This document shows positions 1-11,194 of a stretch of DNA of 64,000 nt, piece by piece. The notes under the pieces are model-generated. The model was not told where the DNA came from. It did no database searches and saw only the letters and a list, made by a program, of their open reading frames with translations. The stretch spans positions 23,294,285 to 23,358,284 of the forward strand of contig CM055104.1 in the NCBI GenBank assembly GCA_029204225.1. The letters run 5' to 3'. The translations under genes and the position numbers were made by a program. Origin of the DNA: Diphasiastrum complanatum. Taxonomy: Eukaryota; Streptophyta; Lycopodiopsida; Lycopodiales; Lycopodiaceae. Numbering within the stretch: position 1 is the stretch's first letter; every line of letters begins with the position of its first letter.

Positions 1-68
<68 letters not shown>
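1..68. repeat. (GA)n microsatellite
   Basis: A pure GA dinucleotide run of at least 34 units that continues beyond the left edge of the window. It directly precedes the gypsy pol remnant and has no coding content. Confidence 0.98.
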
Positions 69-71
<3 letters not shown>

Positions 72-86
72 TTAAAAAAAGTCCAA

Positions 87-588
87 TTGTTTTGCCAAAG
101 TCCAAAATTCATTGATACTGTGTTAGTGGATGTTGATATTCGCAACCACGAGGTGAATGTCACGCCAGTTCCGATGAAAGACAACAAGGACGAATCCACC
201 AATATAACAAAAAAGAGCAAAAAGAAGGTGTTGGATTCCTTGAAGTCAATCAAGATGGACTCAGATACAGCGTCATCCTCTACTCTGATGACAGAGAACC
301 AAAAGATGACCAGTCGGGCCAAGATCAATATGCTGAAAGGAGGAATCTTGATGAGCACCAGTTCACGAGATGCCTGAAACTTTCAAGAATTATACCTTAT
401 TGGATGACGTGGTAATTATGATGTCGCAAGCCCAGCGAGAACTTGATCAAAATCAGGCACCAGCGGAAGAAGTCTTCGAGGGACCTGCGCGAACACAGCC
501 AATGAACCTTGTTGAGCCGGGTGAAGAAGAAAAGATAGTGCATGTCGGTAAACAGTTAACGCCCACACAAGTCAAGAGACTATGATCA
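87..588 (+). pseudogene. Ty3/gypsy polyprotein linker upstream of reverse transcriptase
   Basis: Two overlapping open stretches (87-377 and 370-585) lead into the reverse transcriptase. The second carries an acidic segment and then LVEPGEEEKIVHVGKQLTP, the kind of sequence seen just ahead of the RT fingers in plant gypsy polyproteins. The TGA after VKRL at 583-585 separates it from RT, which then continues in the same frame (SLLVEYKDCFAWSY). I see no protease DTG or DSG motif here, so the protease lies left of the window or is lost. The assignment rests on position and the join to RT. Confidence 0.6.
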
Positions 589-1426
589 TTGTTGGTGGAG
601 TATAAAGACTGTTTTGCCTGGAGTTACAGTGATCTGAAAGGCATTCCACCAAAAGTAGTCCAACACACCATATCCTTGGTGGATAGAGCAATCCCCAAGG
701 TGAGTCGTTACTACCGCTGCAACCCGAACTACACAAAGCTGATCAAGCAGGAGTTGCAGAAATTGTTGGATGCAGATTTCATTTATGAAATTGAACACAC
801 GAAATGGGTATCATCGATAATTATAGTACCCAAGAAGAATGGCAAAATGCAAATCTGTGTGAATCTGAAGGCGCTAAATGCAGTTACCATACATGATCAT
901 TTTCCTTTACCATTTACGGAAAGTGTCTCCGACAGAGTAAGCCGAAGCTTACAATTTTTTAGATGGCATCAGTGGTTACAACCAGGTGAAGATAGCACTG
1001 CAAGACCAGCATAAGACAACATTTGCCACGGAATGGGGAACCTATGCCTATAAGGTGATGCCATTCGGACTTTGCAATGCCCCAAGCACTTTCCAGCGTG
1101 TCATGCAGGTAGCATTCAAAGAGTATTTGCAAAAAAATTTAAAAATTTTCTTGGGCGATCTGTGCGTGCATGGACTAGACTCGGAACACTTATCCAATTT
1201 GGAGAAGGTGCTACAGAAATGTCACAATTTTCAAATCTCCTTGAATCTAGAAAAATGTCAATTTTGGGCTACACATGGCTTGATTTTCGGCCATATAGTG
1301 TCAAGACACGGGATCGCCACAGACCTATCAAAGATTAGGATCATTGTTGATCTACCACCACCAGGGACGATCCGCGAAGTCTACATCTTCATGGGCATGC
1401 TAACTATTATAGGATCTTTATTCTAG
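589..1426 (+). pseudogene. Ty3/gypsy reverse transcriptase remnant
   Basis: RT would copy element RNA into DNA inside the virus-like particle. The fingers and palm are recognisable: DCFAWSYSDLKGIPP, then VPKKNGKMQICVNLKALN, and, after a frameshift near 985-1014, TTFATEWGTYAYKVMPFGLCNAPSTFQRVM. The catalytic box reads FLGDLCVHG where active elements have two adjacent Asp; codon 1154-1156 is GGC, so the first Asp is Gly. The thumb follows (LEKCQFWATHGLIFGHIVSRHGI). The frame break and the lost Asp show it is dead. The Ty3/gypsy class is secure; the Tat/Athila-like sublineage is inference from the wording of the motifs. Confidence 0.9.
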
Positions 1427-1856
1427 ATTTTGCAAAGTTAGCCCAACCAATTTACAAACTCACAACGGATCCACATTGGAATGAGGAAGCCCTAAAGGCT
1501 TTCCAAAAGCTAAAAGATGCATTGGTTTCAGCACCAATCTTACGTCCACCCAATTGGTCCATTGAGTTTCGTGTGCAGTCAGAGCATACTTAACCCAGCC
1601 AGGAGAACACAAAAAGGATTTTCCAATCCAATTTGCAAGCCAACAGCTCAGTGATACAGAAATGTATTATTCAACCACAGAGCGGGAAGCATTGGCGATT
1701 ATTTATGCGGTTAAGAAATTTTGGCACTACCTAATGGCCACACATTTTGTTTCTTATACGGACCATCAACCCTTGCTCTATCTCGTTAACAAAACTGGAA
1801 CACAGGGAGAATCACCAGATGGCTACTTCTGTTGTTGGAGTTTGATTTTCGGATAG
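1427..1856 (+). pseudogene. Ty3/gypsy RNase H remnant
   Basis: RNase H removes RNA from the RNA:DNA hybrid. The connection region reads FAKLAQPIYKLTTDPHW and continues to a stop near 1588-1590. After a frameshift the core resumes with MYYSTTEREALAIIYAVKKF and TDHQPLLYLVNKTG, both standard gypsy RNase H blocks. The segment lies between the RT thumb and the integrase and is broken by at least one stop and two frame changes. Confidence 0.85.
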
Positions 1857-1882
1857 TAGTCCGCAAGGGAAAATAACACTAC

Positions 1883-3170
1883 ATGGCAGATCATGTGCCA
1901 CGAATAAAGGGAAAGGAGGTTGCAACCCAACCCGACGATGAGCTGGCCGATGCTGCCTTATTTTACGTGGATACAGTACCAGAATGGGCTGCCAACATTG
2001 TTGAATATCTAATGTGGGGCCAACCAGACAACTCACTACCAAAGGCGGATCAGCAAAAATTGATTTTGAAAGCTAGACCTTATCAGCTGATTGCCGGCCA
2101 ATTGTATCGAAGAGGCCCAGATGGGATTCTTTGGCAGTGTATTCTTCCTCATGAGACCACCCAAACATTTCGCTTTTACATGAAGGCATGGTGGAGGCCA
2201 TTTTGCATTCGACATTATAGTCGCAAGATCCTGCAATCAGGATGTATTCATAAGGATACGGAAGAGTACCGAAGGAAGTGCGATGTGTGCCAAAGGGCAA
2301 GGAGACCAATGAGATTGAACTATGACCTACTACACCCGGTTTTAGCCCAAGCACCATTCGAAAAGTGAGGATTGGATTACATGGGTCCAATTCACCCTGC
2401 AGCAAAAAGTACCCACCAGGCTCGATACGTAATTGTAGCCACGGACTATCTCACCAAGTGGGCAAGGCAGTAAGAGTAGCTGATGCTAGGACCACTGCCA
2501 AGTTCCTTTATGAAAATATCATTGTGCGCTTTGGATGCCCTGTGGAGATAGTCAGTGGTCGAGGAAGTCATTTCATCAATCATCAACGTCCTGTTGGAGG
2601 AATTCTTTGTGATCCATAGAACTAGTATGCCTTATTATCCTTGCGGTAATGGTCAAGCAGAATCATCCAATAAGATCCTGTGTAGCGTGCTCACGAAAAT
2701 AACTGAAGCTAGCAGATCAGATTGTGAACATATAAGGGAAGCACTGATCAAACGCCTTTCCAATTGGTGTATGGTCAGGATGCTGTAATTTCAGTAGAGT
2801 TTTTAGTCCCTTCATTAAGGATTGCCACAATGTAACGCCTTAATGAATCCATATCTCTACAACTATGCCACGAAGCTCTGCATAAGCTCTAGGAAACATG
2901 ATTACTAGTTGTGCATGCACTGGCAGCTCAAAAGGAAAGGCGCAAGGCATGGCACGATCGCACGTTACAAAAGAAGGATCTTTGTTCCGGAGATCTGGTC
3001 CTACTGTATAAACCAAGGTGATCAAGGGAAAATTAAAATTCACAGGCGAAGGTCCTTATTGGATCAAAGAAATTCTTAATCATGGAGCCTTGAATTTAGA
3101 GAAGCTGGATGGAACACCGTTCGACACACCCATCAACGGTAGCCGATTGCACAAGTACTGGCCACCGTAG
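1883..3170 (+). pseudogene. Ty3/gypsy integrase remnant with C-terminal tail
   Basis: Integrase would insert the cDNA into the genome. The zinc-binding region ends in HKDTEEYRRKCDVCQRARRP, giving the CxxC pair. The core starts with LDYMGPIHPA after a TGA at 2366-2368 and includes VATDYLTKW and then NGQAESSNKIL, which carries the catalytic Glu. The region around the middle Asp is scrambled by frameshifts (near 2470-2560). A tail in a third frame, KLDGTPFDTPINGSRLHKYW, ends at the TAG at 3168-3170 and is typical of the end of plant gypsy integrases. There are multiple stops, so it is non-functional. Confidence 0.88.
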
Positions 3171-4083
3171 TGAGATAGATCCAGATTGGTGGTGGCATGC
3201 TACGAAAAGCTATTCTGCTAGGCCATCACAACTAGATCTAGGAAGAACAAGCCAAATCCAGCTAGATCCTCAAGATTCAGGCAGATCAAGCAAGATCGAG
3301 GAAATCCATTAGGATCCAAGAGGGATCCAGATCCAGATGGGATCAAGAGGGAAGCAAATCATTAGATTATGCCAATAAGTCCCTCAAATTTGCAGATCAG
3401 AGACCTCGATCTCAGTAACTATAGCAAATTAAGGGCAAATTTTACCCAAAATTGATCTGCTATCAAATATCTATTAGAACTTTCAGAGAACTACCAATAG
3501 TCAGATCTAAAATGGATGAAGCAGACTACCAGTGTGCAAAAGTTAAAAAAAATCAGAGAATCGCAAGATCTAGTCAAAAACACTCTAAAAGAGCACTTTT
3601 TTTTTTATGATTTTTGGAGATCCCCTAGGAGATAGCTCTTGAAATTTGGACAGTCACTAGATCTGAAAAAATGCATCCATGAAAATCTCTGCGAGAGTTT
3701 CTGATAGAGAAATTATCATTTTTGAGTGTATGCGAGGGTTTCCAGAAGCTGGCAGAACCTTCGCAAAGCATCAAGATCATCCTACCAACCTTTGCAAGGT
3801 GCATAGATGGAATCAGAGTAATGAAATTAGCATGCCTACATGGTTTGATCTTGAAAATCCAACCACATGGGCAGGTTGTGCAAGAGATCACCTTCTGCGA
3901 GAGTTGAACCCTCGCAGACAGTCTGAACCCTCGCAGAACCTTCGTAGGATAGTCAAATCACCTTCTGAACTCTCGTAAACTTCTCTGAGGTCTTAGAATT
4001 TTGTGAAGAAGGTCCCTGCCAAAATTTGGGTGGAACTGAACAATGGAAAGTGGATTTCACCTAATACGCATTCTAAATTCCGC
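3171..4083 (+). other. Non-coding stretch between gypsy pol and ORF X
   Basis: No coding sequence recognised. It holds repeated AGATCC/GATCCAG words (3175-3350), a T-run near 3598-3606, and a cluster of words related to TGCGAAGGTT and its complement (for example 3731-3740, 3756-3765, 3787-3796 and 3893-3955). Its position after integrase and before a TATA box suggests a gypsy LTR U3 region, which is inference. Confidence 0.45.
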
Positions 4084-4091
4084 TATATAAG
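4084..4091 (+). promoter_or_regulatory. TATA box ahead of ORF X copy 1
   Basis: TATATAAG lies about 250 bases ahead of the first ATG of ORF X (4344), in AT-rich leader-like DNA. A start about 30 bases downstream would give a roughly 230-base leader. It may be the promoter of an LTR. There is no direct evidence of transcription. Confidence 0.45.
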
Positions 4092-4343
4092 GGCTGAATT
4101 TGAGTCATTTGTCACTTTTGCTAGCAAAGCTTTGCTCAAATTTTCACTGAAATTTTCAGGCTCTTTGATTGCGACCAAACTTCATACAAGCTATCATCTA
4201 CACATTCTACACCCAAATTTTGCGCTCTGAACTACAGTTCTTACCATCCGACACTCATTATTCACAGTTTTTATCGTTTCCACCTCTTTTTATCTTTTTC
4301 ACCATTTTTTCTACTTTTTCGCCCTTTAACTATCATTGCTAAC

Positions 4344-6735
4344 ATGGCCTCTTCATCCTCTGAAGACTCTGGCACCAAGCAGGTGATCCAGCATGAGATA
4401 CCCTCAGCCACCCAGATTTGGCCCTTACCTTCTAATACTTTGATTCAACTATGGCTTCAGACTGCTGGCCCACTTCTTGAGGCAATGGGTTTTTTCTTGG
4501 TGCTTTTCCATTCTGAGATTAACATGGCCCTTCACGCTTACGCCACCTGGGACGTGTCGCGCTTTCACTTCCTGTACCAAGGTACCATGTACAAGGTCAG
4601 GATTAACGCAAACTCGATGGTCACCATTGGCATTATGTCTGGTGACCGTCAGCCCATCTCCTATCGTCAGGCAAAAAGCCTGATCAAATTTTTTGTCGCC
4701 AAGACCGCACCAGAGATCTCCATCCAAACTAACAATGGTTACCTGATAGATGCTATTACGGAACCAGTTATACATGCGGTTGCGCATCTGTTGAACAACT
4801 TTCTAGTTGTTTCAACATTTTGCAAGGACATAATCCAGTCCACGCTGCTGAGTTAGATAATGGAATCCTTCTTGGCATTCCATGGCCCCACGGTTGTGCC
4901 ATACGACTGGAACACCTTCCTCATTCATGAACTAACCATCTCCATCAAACCCAACAACCATGAGCATATTGCAGCATGTCCCCTGTTGTGTAATTTTTCC
5001 TGTGCACTTGTGGAGGCGAAAGTGCACGGCTTCCGCCACTCCAACCTTTTATCTTCCATCGTGCCGCACACGTTTATTTGCCATCTGCCACATCAACATC
5101 CTCCCAACCCGTAGTTACTGACACAACAACCAGCAAGAGAATGTGTGGCGCTGCCCCTTCCTCCTCATCTCCACCTACCACTAGACGATGTACCACCGCC
5201 ACATCAGTAACCACTCCATCAACCACCGCCACTTCTTCTTCTGTACAACATCCTCCTCCTATCTCTGTTGCCACTACTCCTCTTTCTGTTCCATCCACGA
5301 CTGCTTCTGTTTCAATTCCCGTTTCCTCTGTTGATATCACTTCCATTTTTGTTCCATTATCCACTACCCCTTCCATCACTATCGCATCCTCCATCGCCCT
5401 TGTCTCCACCGTTGCTCCTCTCCAGTTTAATCCCTCTGATTCTCAGTTGTCTCCGGACACTCTGCCGTGGATGCAAGTAATCAACTTTTCACCCCCACAT
5501 CAGACCATTTCTGCTCCATCCTCGTCTTTCGTGCTCCACACCACACTTCAATTCCCCTCTGTTTCACCCATCCTCTCGTTTGGACAAACCGTTTCCACCC
5601 CTGTTTCCACTGTTGTTTCTCTCGCCCCACCTATTTTGCCACCCATCCTCTCGTTTGGACAAACCGTTCCCACTGCTGTTTCTCTCGCCCCACCTATTTC
5701 GCCACCAAAGGTTGTCGAGAGCAACCAACCGTTGCCTGATGACGCATTTATTCAGACAATTTTCATACCATCACCAAATCGGACAGATCCTACTGCCCCA
5801 GATGACAATAGGTCCCCCGAGAACCTGATTGAAGATAACGACGACGACGCTCCACAAGTCGTTGGGGCCGCTACAACACAAGCCCCTCTCAATGCCAACA
5901 TACCGGCTGTTCCAACAGACTTAACGATGGCGTACCAAACCTTGGGAACATACATCCAGGAGCCGGTAGCAGCCAGAGCCATTTTGGACAAGCAACACCA
6001 AGCTGCGAGCGGAATCTATGAAGCTACAGCAAGAGCTTATCATAGCTCAACAACATGAACAAGAAGAGAACCGGGAGATCGCCAAGCTGCAGCAGAAGGA
6101 AGATGGCCTCAACCAATATATTCAAAGCCTCTCCAAAGCGTTGATAGAGGCCTCCACGAAGGTGTGGGAGCTTCAATCTGAAGCATCCCAACGGCTTGCT
6201 CTCCTCCAGGCACAACTACAAATTCATGAAGTAGAGAATACGCGCTTGGGGGTGGAAGTGAAAGACTTACAAAGTGAAAAACTCGCCTGGCTAGCTCACC
6301 CTACACCAAACTCAAGACCACTCTCTCAAGCAGAGATGAATCTCTTTAGGCATCAGGTGCAGGTATATAGTCAAACATTAAACAACTAACAGGCAGAGTT
6401 TGACAAGTATCGGGCAAGCGCAGTCATGAGCTCACCCAGGCTAAACAAGCCCTCAAGGCTTGCCAATAGTACATGGAGAAGAAGACCCAACCCACCCCAG
6501 TGGTGATCCCATCGCCACCAGTTTTTTATGCTACACAAACCAGCACGAGCCAGGACCAAGGCCAGCAAGCAGCAAGGTGGTTAAGTGAAGATCAAGGGTC
6601 CGAAGGCCAAGACCAAGGACCAGCTGATACGGGTGCTGACACACGAGACCAAGGCCATGATGCAGGTTTGAGCCAAAGCCAAGAGGAAGGACAAAACTCA
6701 TCATCAAGAGGTTCGCGCACCATATCTACCAACCG
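4344..6735 (+). pseudogene. ORF X copy 1, unidentified repeat-borne protein
   Basis: I do not recognise the product. Part 1 (4344-4856) is a 170-residue domain starting MASSSSEDSG with ATWDVSRFHFLYQGTMYKV. A TAG at 4854-4856 is followed in frame by MESFLAFHGPTVVPYDW. Part 2 (5078-6058) is a Thr/Ser/Pro-rich linker with a duplicated PILSFGQTV...SLAPP unit. Part 3 (from about 6018, after a frame change) is a Gln/Glu/Leu-rich likely coiled coil, then repeated DQG words (about 6540-6650). There is no zinc knuckle, protease or RT. A second copy at 22456-25504 shares the TAG and the frame change. It could be an extra retrotransposon ORF or a gag-like protein; its position after gypsy pol and a TATA box favours an element origin. 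Confidence 0.55.
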
Positions 6736-6773
6736 GGCCTTGGTCTCGTGTGTCAGCACCCATATCAACTGGT
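6736..6773 (-). repeat. 38-bp inverted copy of upstream ORF X sequence at a breakpoint
   Basis: Bases 6736-6773 are the reverse complement of 6619-6656 with 2 mismatches in 38 (at 6762 and 6768, both G to A). The segment sits exactly where ORF X copy 1 stops matching copy 2 and just before copia A leader sequence begins. Confidence 0.9.
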
Positions 6774-7234
6774 ATTTAACCTAGAGTACCAAGTTCTAGG
6801 ACTACATCATCGGATCAAAGACCCTACAATCTTGTGGGATATGCCAAAGTGAGCACACATAAGTTCTTTTCACCAATTTCTTCAATTTTCACTGTCAATC
6901 AAGTAGAATTGGATAGAAGTGAGTTTTGTGAGGTCTTGGACTTTTCATTTCACACAAGTTATTGTGTCTGAGTTGAAAGTAAGTTCCTAGAGAGTTTATC
7001 GGTTCTTTGAAACTCGTGGGAGAGATAGACTTCTTACTTGCATGTGTTTCAATTCAGTGATTGAAGCAAGATCCAAATTCAAGATAGACTTTTGTATGTT
7101 GAGAGTTGGATCTCACATTCTGTTGCTAGATTTCATAGGTTGGATCAACAGTATCTGTGTTAGATCCTAGGTTGAGTTAGCAAGCAACATTTTCAGCTCC
7201 ATCTTTGTCATTACTTGAATTTCTCATAGTGAAG

Positions 7235-8130
7235 ATGTCTTCATCTGGTTCACATTTCTTGGAGCATAGTGAGAGATTAACATCTTCCAATTATGCAATG
7301 TGGAAGATTAGAATGGAGTCATTATTGATTCTACAAGATGTAATGGACATTGTGAGTGGAGCTGAAGAAGAACTTGCAGCACCTAATGAAGCTGCAGCAT
7401 TTAACAAAAAAACAATAATAGCCCTTCTTTTTATAAAAATGAATGTCACAAATGAATTGTTAAGAAAGATCAGTACATGCGCCACTGCCAAGGAGGCTTG
7501 GGACACTCTAAAAACAATCTATGAAATCAAGAATACTTCTAGATTGCTTACACTTAGAAACCAAATCTTTCTAAGTTATTAGAGAGTAGATGAGAGTGCT
7601 TCATCATATGTAATGAGAGTAAACTATCTTCATCAAGAGTTAGCTGGTATTGCAGATGCTCTTAAGAACAATGAACTTGTTCAAGTAGTCCTTAATGGAC
7701 TTAGAGATGAGTATGACAATATTGTGCAGACTAATGCTGTCAGGGAGGAACTTCCATCCTTGGAGACACTGCAAGGTGTTCTCATTGCTGAAGAAAGTAG
7801 GCAAGCAAACAAGATGCTGAGGATCAACAGACTTTCATTGAAAGATGGTGGAGATGACAAGGCAATCTTCATCAGAGACAAGTCAAGAGGCAAGGGCAAA
7901 GGTGAGGATCAGTCCTCACAAGTTGCAACATCCAGTGGCAAAAAGAAGCTGTCAAAGATCAAGTATTTTTTATGTGGCAAGGAAGGCCACTATGCATCAA
8001 ACTGTTTCAAGAAAAAGAACCAATCTAAACAAGCTAACCTTACTAATGAGGATGAGTGTGAGAGTGTTGAGAGTGAAAGAGAAGATTCTTTAATGATGTC
8101 TAGTTTTTCATCTTTTCCTTTCAAGAATGA
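7235..8130 (+). pseudogene. gag: Copia A gag
   Basis: Gag forms the virus-like particle. I take ATG 7235 (MSSSGSHFLEHSERL) over the upstream in-frame ATG 7205 because related gag starts just before ERL..SNYxxWKxRMES. The gag core runs through KEAWDTLKTIYEIKNTSRLL. A TAG at 7580-7582 interrupts the frame (LSY*RVDES). The zinc knuckle reads YFLCGKEGHYASNC; the first Cys is Tyr (codon 7964-7966 is TAT), which should weaken nucleic-acid binding. The frame then runs without break into protease. Confidence 0.88.
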
Positions 8131-8592
8131 AGAAGTCTGGTGGATAGATAGTGGGGCTAGTTCGCATATGTCTAGTTCTAGAAACTCTTTCACAAGTCTC
8201 ATGCCATATCTAGGTGCAAAAAGATGAATCTATACTGCTAATGATGTAGAGTGTAGAATTGAAGGAATAGGTAGTATTCCACTGCATGCATCATCATCAA
8301 AATCTTTTTGCTTGCATGATGTGCTTTATGTACCTAGACTAACCAAAAATCTCATTAGTGTAAGACAGTTGTTTGATAGTGGATTGGATGTCAAGTTTCA
8401 AGTTGACAAGTGTATAATCTCAAGAGAAAATGAAGTTATTGCTAGAGGATCTAGGATTGGAAAGTTGTACAAACTAGATTATAGGGAGAGTGCTAACATT
8501 TCAGATAATGCTTATGAGACCAAGGTTCTTCAGGAGGATCTGTGGCATAAGAAATTGGAACATCCCAATTTCAAAGCCATGCATGCATATCT
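8131..8592 (+). pseudogene. Copia A protease and pre-integrase region
   Basis: The aspartic protease active site is present as WWIDSGASSHMSS, followed by a TGA at 8225-8227 in the sequence AKR*IYTAND. The partial copy at 26102-26432 has TCA (Ser) at this codon, so the stop is a point change here. VLYVPRLTKNLISVRQLFDSG and LWHKKLEHPNFKAM mark the pre-integrase segment. Protease would cut the polyprotein; this one is truncated by the stop. Confidence 0.88.
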
Positions 8593-9650
8593 ATGGTCAA
8601 GGAAGGAAAAGTTGTTGGACTACCAAAGACACTGTCAAAGGAGCTTCAACCTTGTGAAGCTTGTGTTTTGGCAAAATCATATAGAAGGCCTTTTCCTAGA
8701 TCAAGCATCAAAACAATGCATCCATTTGAACTCGTGCACTCTGATGTTCATTTCTCTTCAACTAAGAGCAAAGGAGGAGCAAATTTTTTTGTTTCCTTTG
8801 TAGATGATTATACAAGATATTCTTGGATCTATATGATGTCTTATAAAGCCATGGTTTATGATGTTTTTCTTACTTTCAAAGCTTATGTAAAAAAGCGGTT
8901 TTCGTTTAAGTTGAAAGCTTTGAGAAGTGATAGTGGAGGAGAATACACCTCCAATAAGTTTAAATACTTTTATGAGAGAGAGAGAATACAAAGAGAATTT
9001 TCTTGTTCTTATACTCCTCAACAAAATGGAATTGTTGAGAGAAAAAAATAGAAGTTTGTGTGAATGTGCAAAAGCCATTAGGCTAGAAGCTTCTCTACCT
9101 AAAGAATTTTGGGGAGAAGCAGTTGCATGTGCAAATTATCTTTGTAATAGGCTTCCTAATCTTGCAACAGAAGGAAGAACACCATTTGAGATGTTGTATA
9201 AGAAAAAGCCTAAGGTAGATCATCTTAGGATCTTTGGCTGTGTATGCTTTGTGCATGTACCTTTAGAGACTAGGAAGAAGGATGATCCTAGTGCTGTTAA
9301 AGGAATTTTTGTAGGATATGCATCTACTAAAAAAGCGTACAAAGTATATCTTCCCTCTACTAACAAGAATGTTGTTAGTAGAGATGTGATCTTTCATGAA
9401 GATCAGAAGTTTAACTTGGATGAAGCACTGATCAAGGAGTCTCATGCAAGATCTACAATCATCAATCTTGATGTTGCTCAAGAAGTGGTGAGGCCGAGGC
9501 CTAAGGAGGAGCAACTTCAAGCACCCACACCAAGAAGACCTACAAGAGAAAGATCTGAGCCAAGAAGGCTCACATATGATGAGGAAGAAATGCATGTGGA
9601 AGGTGAAACTTCCTATCATGCTCTCTTCATATTAGATGAAGAGCCTAAAG
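8593..9650 (+). pseudogene. Copia A integrase
   Basis: The three catalytic acidic residues are visible: Asp in ELVHSDVHFSS, Asp in LRSDSGGEY and Glu in QQNGIVERK. A run of seven A at 9042-9048 instead of six breaks the frame; removing one base restores the family reading ERKNRSLCE. The second frame, open to 10024, continues through ANYLCNRLPN, PFEMLYKKKPKVDHLRIFGC and FVGYASTKKAYKVYL, the conserved C-terminal part. Only the frameshift prevents a complete product. Confidence 0.9.
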
Positions 9651-10430
9651 ATGTCCAAGAAACACTTCAATCCAAGATGTGGGTTGAAGCAATGACCCAA
9701 GAGTTTGAAGCCTTGATGTCAAACAACACACGGGAGCTTGTGGAGCCACCAAACAACATGCATGTGAATGGATGTAAGTGGGTTTTCAAAATCAAGTATA
9801 ATAATGATGGATCTATCAATAAATATAAAGCAAGGCTTTGTGCCAGATGCTACTCTCAAATCAAAGGTCTTGACTATGAAAACACCTTTGCACTAGTTGC
9901 AAAAATGGCAACAATCAGAATACTCATATCTTTTGCATATTTTCACAATTGGAGAATGTTTCAGCTTGATGTTTCTAATGCCTTTCTCAATGGTTACCTT
10001 GAGGAGGAGATTTACATGGTGTAACCTCCTAGTTTTGTGAAAGAAGGTGAAGAATCAAAAGTTTGTCTTTTGTTCGAAAGTCTGTATGGACTAAAACAAG
10101 CACCAAGGTCTTGGTATGCAAGGCTCAGCTCCTATCTCATATCACTCAAATTTGGTCTTAGTGAATATGACCTCTCCCTGTATTACTTTGTAATTATTCT
10201 TCTCATCTATGTAGATGATATTATTCTTTGTGGAAATAATGAGAAGCTAGTTGAAGAAACTAAGCATGCACTTGGTAGTCAGTTTAAGATGCAAAACTTA
10301 GGAGTTCTTCACTATATTCTAGGCCTTGAAATTGATTTTTGGAAAGGTCAAGCCTTTATAAGTCAAAGTAGATATGCACTTTCCATGCTCAAGAAATTCC
10401 AAATGGAAAACTGTAAAGGCCTATAGATAG
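9651..10430 (+). pseudogene. Copia A reverse transcriptase
   Basis: RT blocks are in order: GCKWVFKIKYNNDGSINKYK, then LDVSNAFLNGYLEEEIYMV, a TAA at 10022-10024 where the family usually has Gln, then [16 protein letters not shown] and the intact catalytic box LLIYVDDIILCG near 10200-10230. YILGLEIDFWKGQAFISQS follows. A TAG at 10424-10426 ends the block. It would be a complete RT apart from point stops. Confidence 0.9.
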
Positions 10431-11167
10431 ATACACCAACGGAGCAGATTGTAAAAGTTCCTATAAAAGATGATGAAAAATCCTTTGTGGACATCACTCT
10501 TTATAGGAATCTTATTGGCTCACTTATATGGTTAACAGTGACTAGGCTTGATCTAAGATTTAGTGTGCATAAGCTAAGCCAACACATGCAGGATCCAAAG
10601 ATATATCATTGGAAGTTGGCTAAAAGAATCTTGAGGTATATATCTTCTATCTTAAATTATGGATTATTCTACAAAGGAGAAGATCTAACTTTGGTTGCTT
10701 TTTCAGATTCAGATTTTGCAGGAGACAAGTTGGATAGAAAATCCACAAGTGTTTACACAATTTTCCTTGAAGGGAACCTAGTTTCTTGGCTATAAAAGAA
10801 GCAAGCAACTATATCCTTATCATCCTGTGAAGCTGAGTACAAATCTCTTACAATCACAACAAAGAAGGTTTTATGGATCAAAAGGCTACTTTTGAAGCTA
10901 AAGTGTTATGGAGATGAAGACCTTCCAACTATCAAGAATGATAAGATTTCAACTTAGGCTCTTGCAAATAATCATGTGTTCCATGCAAGGAGCAAACACA
11001 TCGAGGTAGCTCATCATTTTATAAGAGAAAAAGTCATTGGGAGAGAGATTTAATTGGAGTATGTTGGATCTTCAAATTGTATTGCAGATCTTCTCACCAA
11101 GCCATTGCTCAAGAATGTCTTTATCAAGATGAGGTCTAACCTTGGCCTAATTTTAAAGTCTATGTTG
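10431..11167 (+). pseudogene. Copia A RNase H
   Basis: After ITLYRNLIGSLIWLT the RNase H domain shows FSDSDFAGDKLDRKSTS, SWL*KKQATISLSSCEAEYKSL (TAA at 10793-10795), HVFHARSKHIEVAHHFIREK and the terminal CIADLLTKPLLKNVF. There are further in-frame stops near 10957 and 11052. The reading reaches MRSNLGLILKSML next to the polypurine tract, so the 3' end of the coding region is complete in extent. Confidence 0.88.
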
Positions 11168-11182
11168 GATAGGAACATGTAT

Positions 11183-11194
11183 TTGAAGGAGGAG
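11183..11194 (+). promoter_or_regulatory. Polypurine tract of copia A
   Basis: TTGAAGGAGGAG directly precedes the LTR start TGTGAAG. It would prime plus-strand DNA synthesis. The same arrangement is seen next to the LTRs at 35207 and 48027 on the other strand. Confidence 0.8.

Larger units (their letters stand above)
87..3170 (+). mobile_element. Ty3/gypsy retrotransposon I, pol remnant
   Basis: Linker, RT, RNase H and integrase occur in the gypsy order on the plus strand, all broken by stops and frameshifts. No gag, protease or 5' LTR is visible before the GA run. The non-coding stretch that follows (3171-4343) may include its 3' LTR, but I cannot place LTR ends. Confidence 0.85.

Noticed and set aside
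5074-5409. Minus-strand 111-codon frame opposite ORF X
   Set aside because: It is the shadow of the Thr/Ser/Pro-rich linker on the plus strand; a similar shadow appears in copy 2 (23121-23426).
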